From: an uncultured Clostridia bacterium
Lineage (GTDB): Bacteria > Bacillota > Clostridia > Christensenellales > Borkfalkiaceae
Assembly: GCA_937915565.1 (NCBI GenBank)
Contig: CALDMH010000035.1
Location: forward strand, 1-11,821
Direction: 5' to 3'
DNA: 11,821 nt
How positions within the stretch are numbered: the first letter of the stretch is position 1; each line of letters starts with the position of its first letter. Shown piece by piece: positions 1 to 7,076 of this stretch. A model generated the notes under the pieces. It saw nothing but the letters and a program-made list of their open reading frames with translations, did no database searches and had not been told where the DNA came from. The position numbers were made by a program, and so were the translations under genes.

Positions 1-1245
1 GTCGTCGTAAATATAATTGACGTATTTTAAATTGTTCGTCGCAAAATTGAACTCGAAAATAAAATTGGGCGTTTCGATTATAGACAGTATTCTGAAACAC
101 ACGAACAACCTGTTTTCAAAAATCTTAAACGTGACGTACGCGTTCTCCCCGCCGTTGCAGAAGGGAAACACGTGGAAAAGCTGCGAGAATTTTTCGTTGT
201 TCTTCATAGCGTAGTCGTTGTCTATCGTGAAAACGAGCTCGCCGGCTTCGTTTCTTATTTCCAACGACCTGTCGCCCCGAACTTTAACGCGATAAGTTTC
301 ATCGTTTACGATAATTTTGCTTTTCTCTTCTTCTAAACGCGTCTGTTCCTCCGCCCATTCTTTCCCCGTTAATTGCTGTTCCTTTTGTTTTTGAACGAGG
401 CCCATCATAAAGTCGTAGTCCATTGCGTTCCCGGTGGTAAGGTCGTAACAGTCGTAATACTCGGTTCCCGTTTTTCCGCCGATATATTTATAAGTGTAAA
501 CGTAATTCTCAACCCTGTTAACGTTTTCAACGCTGCCGTAGTAAAGCGGTTTGTTGTTGATGGCGAAGTTATGCACGACGTACCTTTTGCTTTCCGTATT
601 ATACTCCGCATATTTTAAAACGTCGTCCGAGAAATAATAAAAATCGTTAAATTCGTTCCTGACCATTCTGTCGAATTTTTTGCTCTCGTCGGCCACAAAC
701 TCATCCTTATCGTAAAAATCGACGGTTTGCAGCGTTTCGCGCGTTTTTACGTTGAAAAGAGAAATTGCTCCGTTGTAAACTAACGCAAGCACGTCTTCTT
801 CCACCTTGCCGGAACGCAAATCGGGAGTCGTTGGGGTTGACGCATAAACGTCTTCCAAAGCGTAAATCTGTTCCGTTTCGGCCGTTAAAAGATTGGTTTT
901 GAGCAAAGCGACGTAGGAATGCCATATAGGCGTTTCTTTATTTGAAGAAGCCTTTCCGGTGGAATAATCATAGAAATAATACAAATCCCCGTCGATAAAC
1001 CTCACCCCGTAAACGCTCGACCACGAGTCTTTTTTCTGTACGGTGTCGTAAGCGAGGTCGTAGAGTTTATAATGAGCTCCGTCGATAACCAAAAACCTGT
1101 TGTTATAAATCGAAAAACCGTAATTGACGTCCGGGGCAATCATATCGAGTTCTTCCGTAAAATTTAACTTGGAACAAGAACAAAGCGAAAGCACGAAAAC
1201 GACAACGACGATGAGTGATATTGTCTTAAAAAGACTTCTTTTCAT
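1..1245 (-). CDS. Putative secreted lipoprotein of unknown function (C-terminus outside window)
   Basis: An open frame runs without a stop from an ATG at 1245 to the left edge, giving 415 visible residues and no C-terminus. The N-terminus is a lipoprotein signal peptide: basic start (MKRSLFK), a hydrophobic stretch rich in Ile and Val at about residues 8-21, then a lipobox ending LCSC with Cys24 as the likely lipidated residue (Cys22 is the alternative). The mature part is rich in Tyr, Phe, Asn, Asp and Lys, with repeated short segments suggestive of beta structure such as a propeller, but I recognise no family. An AGGAG ribosome binding site lies 9 nt before the ATG. It starts about 95 nt after the pseudouridine synthase gene on the same strand and may be the last gene of the ileS operon or have its own promoter. 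It probably acts outside the cell, anchored in the membrane. No function is assigned. Confidence 0.85.
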   Translation of the reverse strand, partial: MKRSLFKTISLIVVVVFVLSLCSCSKLNFTEELDMIAPDVNYGFSIYNNRFLVIDGAHYKLYDLAYDTVQKKDSWSSVYGVRFIDGDLYYFYDYSTGKASSNKETPIWHSYVALLKTNLLTAETEQIYALEDVYASTPTTPDLRSGKVEEDVLALVYNGAISLFNVKTRETLQTVDFYDKDEFVADESKKFDRMVRNEFNDFYYFSDDVLKYAEYNTESKRYVVHNFAINNKPLYYGSVENVNRVENYVYTYKYIGGKTGTEYYDCYDLTTGNAMDYDFMMGLVQKQKEQQLTGKEWAEEQTRLEEEKSKIIVNDETYRVKVRGDRSLEIRNEAGELVFTIDNDYAMKNNEKFSQLFHVFPFCNGGENAYVTFKIFENRLFVCFRILSIIETPNFIFEFNFATNNLKYVNYIYDD

Positions 1246-1289
1246 CAATTACAACTCCTTTTTATTGAATTTTTTAAGGGTTTTACCAA

Positions 1290-1306
1290 AACCGTGTTTA
1301 CGGCTT
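1290..1306 (-). terminator. Weak hairpin between pseudouridine synthase and lipoprotein genes
   Basis: On the minus strand a short stem (AGCCGT pairing with ACGGTT, one G-U pair, loop AAAC) is followed by TTTGG, so the T-tract is poor. It could attenuate transcription after the pseudouridine synthase gene. It may equally be a chance hairpin in AT-rich spacer. Confidence 0.2.
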
Positions 1307-1339
1307 TATAAAATCGTTTTTTTTCGTTAAAAATCCCGA

Positions 1340-2059
1340 TTAAAGTTCCATAGAAACCGTTTTTTCGGTGTCGAAATATTTCCACGGAATTAAATCCGCC
1401 GGCGGCTGAATTTTGAAACACAACCTTTCCTTCGACACGGGGTGAGTGAAAGAAAGCGAAACCGCCCAAAGAGCAAGCCTGCCCTTTTTGGCTTTTTCTC
1501 CGCCGTAACGCATATCGCCGTAAACGGGCGCGCCGATATTGGCCATTTGCACCCTTATCTGATGACTTCTTCCCGTGTGAAGTTTGATAAGCGCGAGCGT
1601 AAGGTCGTTTTTCTCTTCTAGTACGTTATATTCGAGTTCCGCAAATTTCGCGCCCTCGGTTACGGGCGGGCAAACGTAAACCATATTGTTTATTGGGTTC
1701 TTTTTGAGATAGTTCGTGAGGGTTGCACGCTTATTTTTAAGCGTTCCCGCAAGCACCGCGGCGTATTTCTTTTCAAAATCGCCGGTTTGCATTTGCTCGG
1801 AAAGCCTTGCCGCCGCCTTCGAGCTTTTGGCGTAAACCATAACTCCGCCCGTAGGACGGTCGAGCCTGTGGACAAGCCCGACGTAAACGTTGCCCTGCTT
1901 ATTCTCCTTTTCCTTGATATGCTCCTTTATCACCGTGAGCATATCTTTATCTTTCGTTTCGTCCTCGCAAGAGGGAACGTTTTGCGGTTTTAAAACGACG
2001 ATAACGTGATTGTCTTCATATAAAACGATAAGGTCGTCTTTTTGCATCTGTTCAGCCAT
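1340..2059 (-). CDS. RluA-family RNA pseudouridine synthase
   Basis: This 239-residue protein is predicted to isomerise specific uridines to pseudouridine in rRNA or tRNA in the cytoplasm. The family signature HRLDRPTGG is at residues 64-72, with Asp67 as the expected catalytic aspartate. The conserved downstream block HTGRSHQIRVQMA (161-173) and GAPVYGDMRYG (177-187) are also present. There is no N-terminal S4 RNA-binding domain, so it resembles the short RluA/TruC-like members rather than RluB- or RluD-like ones. The substrate uridine cannot be read from the sequence. The ATG at 2059 follows AAGGAG with 6 nt spacing. It lies 149 nt downstream of the methyltransferase gene on the same strand, so co-transcription with ileS is plausible but the gap contains repeats. 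The family call is secure; the specific orthologue is not. Confidence 0.93.
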   Translation of the reverse strand: MAEQMQKDDLIVLYEDNHVIVVLKPQNVPSCEDETKDKDMLTVIKEHIKEKENKQGNVYVGLVHRLDRPTGGVMVYAKSSKAAARLSEQMQTGDFEKKYAAVLAGTLKNKRATLTNYLKKNPINNMVYVCPPVTEGAKFAELEYNVLEEKNDLTLALIKLHTGRSHQIRVQMANIGAPVYGDMRYGGEKAKKGRLALWAVSLSFTHPVSKERLCFKIQPPADLIPWKYFDTEKTVSMEL

Positions 2060-2098
2060 ATATCACTCCTTAAAAATTCAGCTAAAACTCGTTTTTAT

Positions 2099-2191
2099 AA
2101 AATCGGCTCGGGAAAATCGGCTCGAATTTATTTAAATTCTATTCGAGAAAAATCGGCTCGAATTTAATTAAATTCTATTCGAGAAAAATCG
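2099..2191. repeat. 36-bp tandem repeat with internal palindromes
   Basis: Two adjacent 36-bp units (2113-2148 and 2149-2184) differ at one base. A partial unit precedes them (AAAATCGGCTCG at 2099-2110) and a decaying copy of the first 7 nt follows (2185-2191). Each unit carries inverted arms CTCGAAT and ATTCGAG around a 13-nt AT-rich centre. The second unit also contains the perfect palindrome GAATTTAATTAAATTC (2159-2174). On the minus strand each hairpin is followed by CCGATTTT, so the units could work as weak tandem terminators after the methyltransferase gene. The array fills most of the 149-nt spacer. Neither role nor mobility is shown. Confidence 0.85.
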
Positions 2192-2208
2192 ACTTTAAGC
2201 TTAAAAAA

Positions 2209-3075
2209 TCACTTTTCCCCGATAAAAAGCCCGCTCGCGCCGCAAGGAAGGTCTATCCCCTCTTCGGTTTTGATGCCGACCTCGTAAGCGTCCACTTCTC
2301 CCGAAAACTTACTTCCGACGGTAAGTTTAAGTATGTTTTTCAGCACCATAGGTTGAAGCCCGGTGGTGTAACTGTTTATCAGAAAGAACAGCGGATTTTC
2401 GGTTAAAACCTCCGAACAAAGTTCCACGAGCGGATAAAGTTCGCTTTCGATTTTCCACGTTTCGCCGTTCGGACCTCTTCCGTAACTCGGCGGGTCCATT
2501 ATAATCGCGTCGTATTTTCTTCCGCGGCGGATTTCCCTTTGAACGAATTTTTTGCAATCGTCCACGATAAATCTCACGGGTTTATCCGCAAGCCGCGAAA
2601 GCCTTACGTTTTCGCCCGCTCTTTCAACCATTCCCTTGCTCGCGTCAACGTGGCAAACGCTCGCGCCCGCCGCAAGGCAGGCAACCGTAGCCCCGCCCGT
2701 GTAAGCAAAAAGATTAAGCACGCTTACGGGCCTTCCCGCGCCGCGGATAAGCTCCGCCATTTTGTCCCAGTTCACGGCTTGCTCGGGGAAAAGCCCCGTG
2801 TGCTTGAAGCCCATAGGTTTAACCAAAAACTTCAATTCCCCGTAACTAACCGTCCATTCCAGCGGCATTTTTTTGATGATTTTCCAGCCTCCGCCGCCGT
2901 TCTCGCTGCGGTGATAAACGGCGTTAAGCGACATATAGGCGGACATATCCGATTTTGGCGGCCATATCACCTGCGGGTCCGGGCGGAGAAGATAAACCCC
3001 GCCCCAACGTTCGAGTTTCATTCCGTCGCCGGTGGCTAATATGGAATAATCAATCCACTTGTCGGCTATTTTCAT
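2209..3075 (-). CDS. Class I SAM-dependent methyltransferase, RlmI/RlmK-like (COG1092 type)
   Basis: This 288-residue enzyme is predicted to methylate RNA, probably 23S rRNA, using S-adenosylmethionine. Visible marks are the family block HTGLFPEQ (92-99), SAM-binding motif I VLNLFAYTGGATVA (119-132), acidic motif II HVDASKG (142-148), and the catalytic-type DPPSYGRG (194-201). The last differs from the NPPY or DPPF of N6-adenine enzymes and is typical of the RlmI-like cytosine-5 group. The N-terminal PUA domain of E. coli RlmI is missing: the protein starts directly with the beta-rich segment ahead of the Rossmann fold, as in the shorter Firmicute homologues. Its ATG overlaps the ileS stop as ATGA, so translation is likely coupled to ileS and the pair forms one transcript. 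The target nucleotide is unknown. Confidence 0.88.
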   Translation of the reverse strand: MKIADKWIDYSILATGDGMKLERWGGVYLLRPDPQVIWPPKSDMSAYMSLNAVYHRSENGGGGWKIIKKMPLEWTVSYGELKFLVKPMGFKHTGLFPEQAVNWDKMAELIRGAGRPVSVLNLFAYTGGATVACLAAGASVCHVDASKGMVERAGENVRLSRLADKPVRFIVDDCKKFVQREIRRGRKYDAIIMDPPSYGRGPNGETWKIESELYPLVELCSEVLTENPLFFLINSYTTGLQPMVLKNILKLTVGSKFSGEVDAYEVGIKTEEGIDLPCGASGLFIGEK

Positions 3076-6000
3076 ATTTTCTTAACGCCGAGCGTAACGC
3101 TCTCTCCGTTGATGTCGAAATCCTTAACGAATCCGTCCGGAGTTTCGGTTATCTCTTCGGCCAGAACGTCCGCTTTGATTTCGTCGGCTTTTTCGCGAAG
3201 CACTCTTCCCGAAATTCCCTCGGCTTTAAATCCGAGAATAATCCTGTCCGTAACCTCGAAGCCGGCTTCCTTTCTCATATTCTGAATTCTCGAAACGAGT
3301 TCCCTGACCGCGCCTTCGAGCATAAGTTCTTCGGTTATATGAACGTCCAAAACGACGGTAAGGCCGTCCGAACTTTCAGAAACGAAGCCTTCGGCAGGCT
3401 CGGAAGAAATAAGCAAATCGTCGAGCGTGAAATCGACGTTAACGCCGCCGAGTTCCACGGAATAAGTTTTCCCCGCTTTAACGGCCGAAACGACCTCGTT
3501 TGCGTTGCAAGTTTCAAGGAAATTCCTTATCGCGCCGAGAGCTTTTCCGTATTTCGGGCCGAGCGTTTTAAGCTGCGGTTTAATCTTATACGAAACGAAT
3601 CCGGAAGCGTCGTGAAGAATCTCGAACTCCTTGATATTCAATTCGTCCTTGGCGATATTCAAAAGTCCTTCGGAAAGGTTTACCTTCCTGTCGGTTGCGA
3701 TGTACAGTTTTTTAAGCGGCTGACGGTTCTTTATGTTACTGCCGTTACGAGCGGCTCTGCCGAGCGCGACTATTTCGAGCACGTCCTCCATTCCTTTTTC
3801 GAGTTCCGCGTCCACGAAACTTTCGTCGCAAACGGGGAAAGAACAAAGGTGAACGGAAACGGGCGCGTCCTTATAGAACTGCGGAACGAGGTTGCCGTAC
3901 ATACTTTCCGCCATAAACGGAACGTAAGGCGCGATAACCTTGGACAAAGTGACCAAAACCGTGTAAAGCGTGGTGTAAGCCGCCGCCTTGTCTTCGGTCA
4001 TCTCCTTGCCCCAATATCTTTCTCTTCCGCGGCGGACGTACCAGTTGGAAAGCTCGTCGACGTAATCCTGAATATATCTCGCCGTTTCAAAGGTCTTGTA
4101 TTCCGCAAGCCCATCGTCAACGGTTTTAACGAGCGTGTTGAGCTTGGAAAGAGCCCATTTGTCCATAAGCGTGAGCTTGCATTTTTTAAGCTCGTATTTC
4201 GACGGGTCGTAACCGTCAATATCGGCGTAAAGAACGAAGAACGCGTAAGTGTTCCAAAGCGTACCCATAAACTTACGCTGACCTTCGGACACCGCTTCCG
4301 CGGAGAATCTCGAAGGAAGCCACGGCGCGCTTCCGGTGTAAAAATACCATCTCACGGCATCCGCGCCCTGTTTATCGAGAACCGACCACGGGTCTACGAC
4401 GTTTCCGATATGTTTGGACATTTTTATTCCGTTTTTATCGTTGACGTGGCCTAAAACAATGCAGTTTTTAAACGGCGCTTTTCCGAAAAGCAGCGTGGAA
4501 ATTGTGAGAAGCGTATAGAACCAACCTCTCGTTTGGTCCACGGCTTCGGAAATGAAGTCCGCGGGGAAATGCTTTTCAAAAAGCTCCTTGTTTTCAAACG
4601 GATAATGGAACTGCGCGAAAGGCATCGAGCCGGAATCGAACCAGCAATCGATAACTTCCTTAACCCTCTTCATCTTTCCTCCGCACTTGCCGCATTTGCA
4701 GGTGGGCGCGTCGATATACGGGCGGTGAAGTTCTATATCGCCTTCGATTCCGCACGTCTCTTTAAGCTCTTTTTTCGAGCCCATAACGTGAATTTCGCCG
4801 CAGTCTTCGCAAACCCAGATGGGAAGCGGAGTTCCCCAGTATCTCTCGCGGGAAAGTCCCCAGTCGATGACGTTTTCGAGGAAGTTGCCCATTCTGCCCG
4901 TACCTATCGTTTCGGGCATCCAGTTCACGGTTTTGTTTGAAGCGATGAGTTGCTCCTTTATTGCCGTGGTTTTGATGAACCAACTCGACCTTGCGTAATA
5001 CAGAAGCGGCGTGTTGCATCTCCAACAGAACGGATAGCTATGCTCGAAAAGCACGTCTTTGAAAAGTTTTCCGCTTTCTTTAAGGTCTTTGATTATAAGC
5101 TTGTCCGCGTCTTTTACGAACATTCCTTTATACGGCTCTACGGCGTCTACGAATCTGCCGCGGTCGTTTACCATCTGAACGAAGGGAAGGTCGTATTTTC
5201 TGCCGACGTTAGCGTCGTCCTCGCCGAATGCGGGCGCGATATGAACGATTCCCGTACCGTCGGTGAGAGTGACGTAAGCGTCGTTCGTGACGTAAAACGC
5301 CTTTTGTTTGAACGTACCTACGGCGTAAGGGAACATAGGCTCGTATTCGACGTTTTCGTAATCCTTACCTTTCTTTTTGGAAACGATTTCGTAATCCTCG
5401 AAAAGCGACGGCACGAGAGCCTCCGCAAGAACGTAATATTCGTCGCCGACTTTAATTTCGACGTAATCGTATTCCGCGTTCATACAAAGCGCGACGTTGG
5501 AGGGGAGCGTCCAGGGCGTAGTCGTCCAGACGAGGAAATAAGCGTTATCCCTGCCCTTTATTTTAAACTTGACGTAAACGGATTTTTCCTTGACGTCCTT
5601 ATAGCCCTGCGCCACCTCGTGCGAGGAAAGCGCCGTTCCGCAACGCGGACAATAGGGAACGATTTTATGCCCCTTATAAAGCAATCCTTTTTCGGAAATG
5701 GTTTTAAGAGCCCACCAGACGGATTCGATATAATCGTCGTGATAGGTGACGTAAGGATGCTCCATATCAACCCAGTATCCGAGGCGGTCGCTCATCTTTT
5801 TCCATTCGTCGGTGTATTTCCAAACCGATTGTTTACATTCCTTTATGAACGGCTCGATGCCGTATTTTTCAATGTCCTGCTTGCCGTCCAGCCCGAGTTT
5901 TTTCTCGATTTCGAGCTCCACGGGAAGCCCGTGAGTATCCCAGCCCGCTTTTCTTAAAACGTGCTTGCCTTTCATCGTCTGGTATCTCGGGATTATATCC

Positions 6001-6194
6001 TTCATAACGCGCGTCAGAACGTGGCCGATATGCGGTTTTCCGTTGGCCGTGGGCGGCCCGTCGTAAAAAGTGAATTCCTGATGACCTTCGTTGTTTTTGA
6101 TGCTTTGCTCGAAAACGTCGTTCTTATTCCAGAAATCGAGAACTTCCTGCTCTCTCTTTAAAAAATTGAGCGACGCGTCAACTTTTTTGTACAT
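3072..6194 (-). CDS. ileS: Isoleucyl-tRNA synthetase, type 2
   Basis: This cytoplasmic class I synthetase charges tRNA-Ile with isoleucine and edits misactivated valine. It has 1040 residues. The nucleotide-binding HIGH motif is exact at 55-58 (PHIGH) and the second signature is KMSKH at 591-595, with His in the last position instead of Ser. The connective editing domain includes the block GWDTHGLPVE and several CxxC pairs (CPRCG, CWRCN, CEDCG, CKCGKCGG). The length and the ending DINGESVTLGVKKI, with no C-terminal Cys4 zinc finger, place it in the IleRS2 group, which is known for tolerance to mupirocin. The ATG at 6194 follows GGAGGAG at only 2 nt from the last G. It heads the minus-strand operon and overlaps the methyltransferase start by 4 nt. 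Its 195-nt leader shows no T-box sequence, unlike cysE in this window. Confidence 0.97.
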   Translation of the reverse strand: MYKKVDASLNFLKREQEVLDFWNKNDVFEQSIKNNEGHQEFTFYDGPPTANGKPHIGHVLTRVMKDIIPRYQTMKGKHVLRKAGWDTHGLPVELEIEKKLGLDGKQDIEKYGIEPFIKECKQSVWKYTDEWKKMSDRLGYWVDMEHPYVTYHDDYIESVWWALKTISEKGLLYKGHKIVPYCPRCGTALSSHEVAQGYKDVKEKSVYVKFKIKGRDNAYFLVWTTTPWTLPSNVALCMNAEYDYVEIKVGDEYYVLAEALVPSLFEDYEIVSKKKGKDYENVEYEPMFPYAVGTFKQKAFYVTNDAYVTLTDGTGIVHIAPAFGEDDANVGRKYDLPFVQMVNDRGRFVDAVEPYKGMFVKDADKLIIKDLKESGKLFKDVLFEHSYPFCWRCNTPLLYYARSSWFIKTTAIKEQLIASNKTVNWMPETIGTGRMGNFLENVIDWGLSRERYWGTPLPIWVCEDCGEIHVMGSKKELKETCGIEGDIELHRPYIDAPTCKCGKCGGKMKRVKEVIDCWFDSGSMPFAQFHYPFENKELFEKHFPADFISEAVDQTRGWFYTLLTISTLLFGKAPFKNCIVLGHVNDKNGIKMSKHIGNVVDPWSVLDKQGADAVRWYFYTGSAPWLPSRFSAEAVSEGQRKFMGTLWNTYAFFVLYADIDGYDPSKYELKKCKLTLMDKWALSKLNTLVKTVDDGLAEYKTFETARYIQDYVDELSNWYVRRGRERYWGKEMTEDKAAAYTTLYTVLVTLSKVIAPYVPFMAESMYGNLVPQFYKDAPVSVHLCSFPVCDESFVDAELEKGMEDVLEIVALGRAARNGSNIKNRQPLKKLYIATDRKVNLSEGLLNIAKDELNIKEFEILHDASGFVSYKIKPQLKTLGPKYGKALGAIRNFLETCNANEVVSAVKAGKTYSVELGGVNVDFTLDDLLISSEPAEGFVSESSDGLTVVLDVHITEELMLEGAVRELVSRIQNMRKEAGFEVTDRIILGFKAEGISGRVLREKADEIKADVLAEEITETPDGFVKDFDINGESVTLGVKKI

Positions 6195-6389
6195 AACTCC
6201 TCCGCATACGCGAAACCGTTTCGTCTGTCTTTCCGTTTTTCGCGTTATTTTGTCTTGTTTTCGTCTTTCTCCGTCCGCGCGGCGACAAACCGAACCGCAA
6301 AATCAGGTTAAAACCAAAGCGCAAGTTCGCGAACCTAACCGCAATGCAATGTAGCGAACCGAAGCGCAAACCGCGCCGACGTCGAAATA
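6195..6389 (-). other. Untranslated leader of ileS, GGTTCG-rich
   Basis: About 195 nt separate the predicted start of transcription from the ileS ATG. On the minus strand the first half is dense in GGTT, GGTTCG and TTGCGC words, including the palindrome GTTCGCGAAC (6325-6334). The second half is purine-rich (GACGAAAACAAGACAAAA). I find no T-box consensus (GGTGGNACC), no terminator with a T-tract and no open frame with a ribosome binding site. A leader this long suggests some post-transcriptional control, but no known element is visible. Confidence 0.45.
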
Positions 6390-6395
6390 TACTAT

Positions 6396-6424
6396 ATAAT
6401 AGCAAAAATTAAATATAAAGTAAA
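6396..6424 (-). promoter_or_regulatory. Promoter of the ileS operon
   Basis: On the minus strand a -35 box TTTACT (6419-6424) and a -10 box TATTAT (6396-6401) are separated by exactly 17 nt, matching the sigma-A consensus at 4/6 and 5/6 positions. Transcription would start near 6389. Confidence 0.7.
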
Positions 6425-6495
6425 GGGATTTGAAGCGTTTAGTCTTTTTCCCGAAAGTTTCGACAATTATTTTTTTATTTGCGCCCCTTTTTCCC

Positions 6496-6524
6496 TTGCG
6501 TTTTTTTTCGATTTGGGTTAAAAT
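6496..6524 (+). promoter_or_regulatory. Promoter of the SRP RNA gene
   Basis: A -35-like TTGCGT (6496-6501, 3/6) and a -10 box TAAAAT (6519-6524, 5/6) are 17 nt apart. The predicted start at about 6531 coincides with the first base of the closing helix of the SRP RNA, which supports the assignment although the -35 is weak. Confidence 0.55.
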
Positions 6525-6530
6525 GATTAC

Positions 6531-6796
6531 ACTGCGCTGAGCGGGGAGATAGCGGTGCCCTGAACTTGCAATCCGCTACAGCAAGGCTGAACGTTCCCCT
6601 CGGCTCGTCGTATGGTTGGCTGCGTGAGGTAAGGCGTGACGATGTCAAGGTCTTATGCAACGCAAAGCCGCGAACCGCGTCAGGATAGGGATATAGCAGC
6701 GCTAAACGGTCGATTGCGTGTGCCATAAGGTTGCTTTGACGGAGCGACCTGCCGCATTAACGCTTCGGTTCGGCTTGTCAAAGGGAACTGCGCAGT
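6531..6796 (+). ncRNA. ffs: Signal recognition particle RNA, large Bacillus type (scRNA, about 266 nt)
   Basis: This is the RNA scaffold of the signal recognition particle, which binds Ffh and directs nascent membrane and secreted proteins to the translocon. The 5' Alu domain is recognisable: GAGCGGGGAGATAGCGGTGC and TGCAATCCGCT match the B. subtilis scRNA closely. The S domain has GCGAACCGCGTCAGG followed by TAGCAGC, the conserved two sides of helix 8. The apical loop here is GGGA (6688-6691), a GNRA-type tetraloop closed by A-U and U-A pairs instead of the usual C-G pairs. Further conserved 3' segments are GTGTGCCATAAGGTTGC and GAGCGACCTGC. The ends were set by the 7-bp helix between ACTGCGC (6531-6537) and GCGCAGT (6790-6796). 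It is transcribed divergently from ileS. Minus-strand open frames across it have no coding support. Confidence 0.95.
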
Positions 6797-6818
6797 AAAA
6801 AAGACGTTAAAGCCGCTT

Positions 6819-6840
6819 AACCGCAATTTTCGTTGCGGTT
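6819..6840 (+). terminator. Hairpin downstream of SRP RNA, possible terminator
   Basis: A perfect 8-bp stem, AACCGCAA with TTGCGGTT, encloses the loop TTTTCG about 23 nt after the end of the SRP RNA. No T-tract follows (GCGCCGAACG), so it is not a classical intrinsic terminator. It may help define the 3' end or be part of the repetitive GGTT-rich spacer. Confidence 0.3.
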
Positions 6841-6948
6841 GCGCCGAACGAGATTTGAACCGCGAGGGTTTATCGGGGTTCGGTTTTCGTAGGCGGGCGG
6901 CTTTTGTTTTATTTCGGGTTTTAGTCGCAATTCGAATTTTATAACGGA

Positions 6949-7058
6949 TTTTATATTCCGGCGTTCGTTTTTGGGCGTTCGTTGCGGTTCGTTGAAATTC
7001 GGGTTTTATATTCGGGCGTTCGCTTATGAGCGTTCGTTGCGGTTCGTTGAAATTCGGG
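6949..7058. repeat. 55-bp tandem duplication upstream of ylmE
   Basis: Unit A (6949-7003) and unit B (7004-7058) are directly adjacent and match at 51 of 55 positions; the last 29 nt of each (6975-7003 and 7030-7058) are identical. The unit is built of GCGTTCG, TTGCGGTTCG and AAATTCGGG words. Unit B ends 7 nt before the ribosome binding site of ylmE, so the duplication lengthened the untranslated leader and created an upstream in-frame ATG at 7026. Confidence 0.9.
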
Positions 7059-7076
7059 CTTTTTCGGAGGAGAAAA

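Larger units (their letters stand above)
6797..7065 (+). other. Intergenic region between SRP RNA and ylmE
   Basis: This 269-nt stretch has no open frame that I believe in. It holds one hairpin (6819-6840), many GGTTCG, TTCGGG and GCGTTCG words and the 55-bp tandem duplication reported separately. I do not see a convincing promoter: the TATATT in each repeat unit lacks a -35 partner at a normal distance. Confidence 0.6.

Noticed and set aside
2099..2191. Tandem repeat as a CRISPR array
   Set aside because: Units are directly adjacent without unique spacers and no cas gene is present.
2955..4454. Long plus-strand open frame of 499 codons across the methyltransferase and ileS genes
   Set aside because: It is antisense to strongly conserved ileS and methyltransferase codons, has no ribosome binding site or recognisable domain, and reflects the low stop frequency opposite this codon usage.
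4950..5957. Plus-strand open frame of 335 codons inside ileS
   Set aside because: Antisense shadow of ileS with no domain and no start signal.
6195..6395. T-box riboswitch upstream of ileS
   Set aside because: Expected for a Firmicute ileS, but no GGTGGNACC sequence, specifier loop or terminator with T-tract is present on the minus strand.
6459..6466. Exact Spo0A-box octamer (TTGTCGAA on the minus strand) between ileS and SRP RNA
   Set aside because: One exact 8-mer in a window of this size is close to chance expectation, and neither neighbouring gene is a known Spo0A target.
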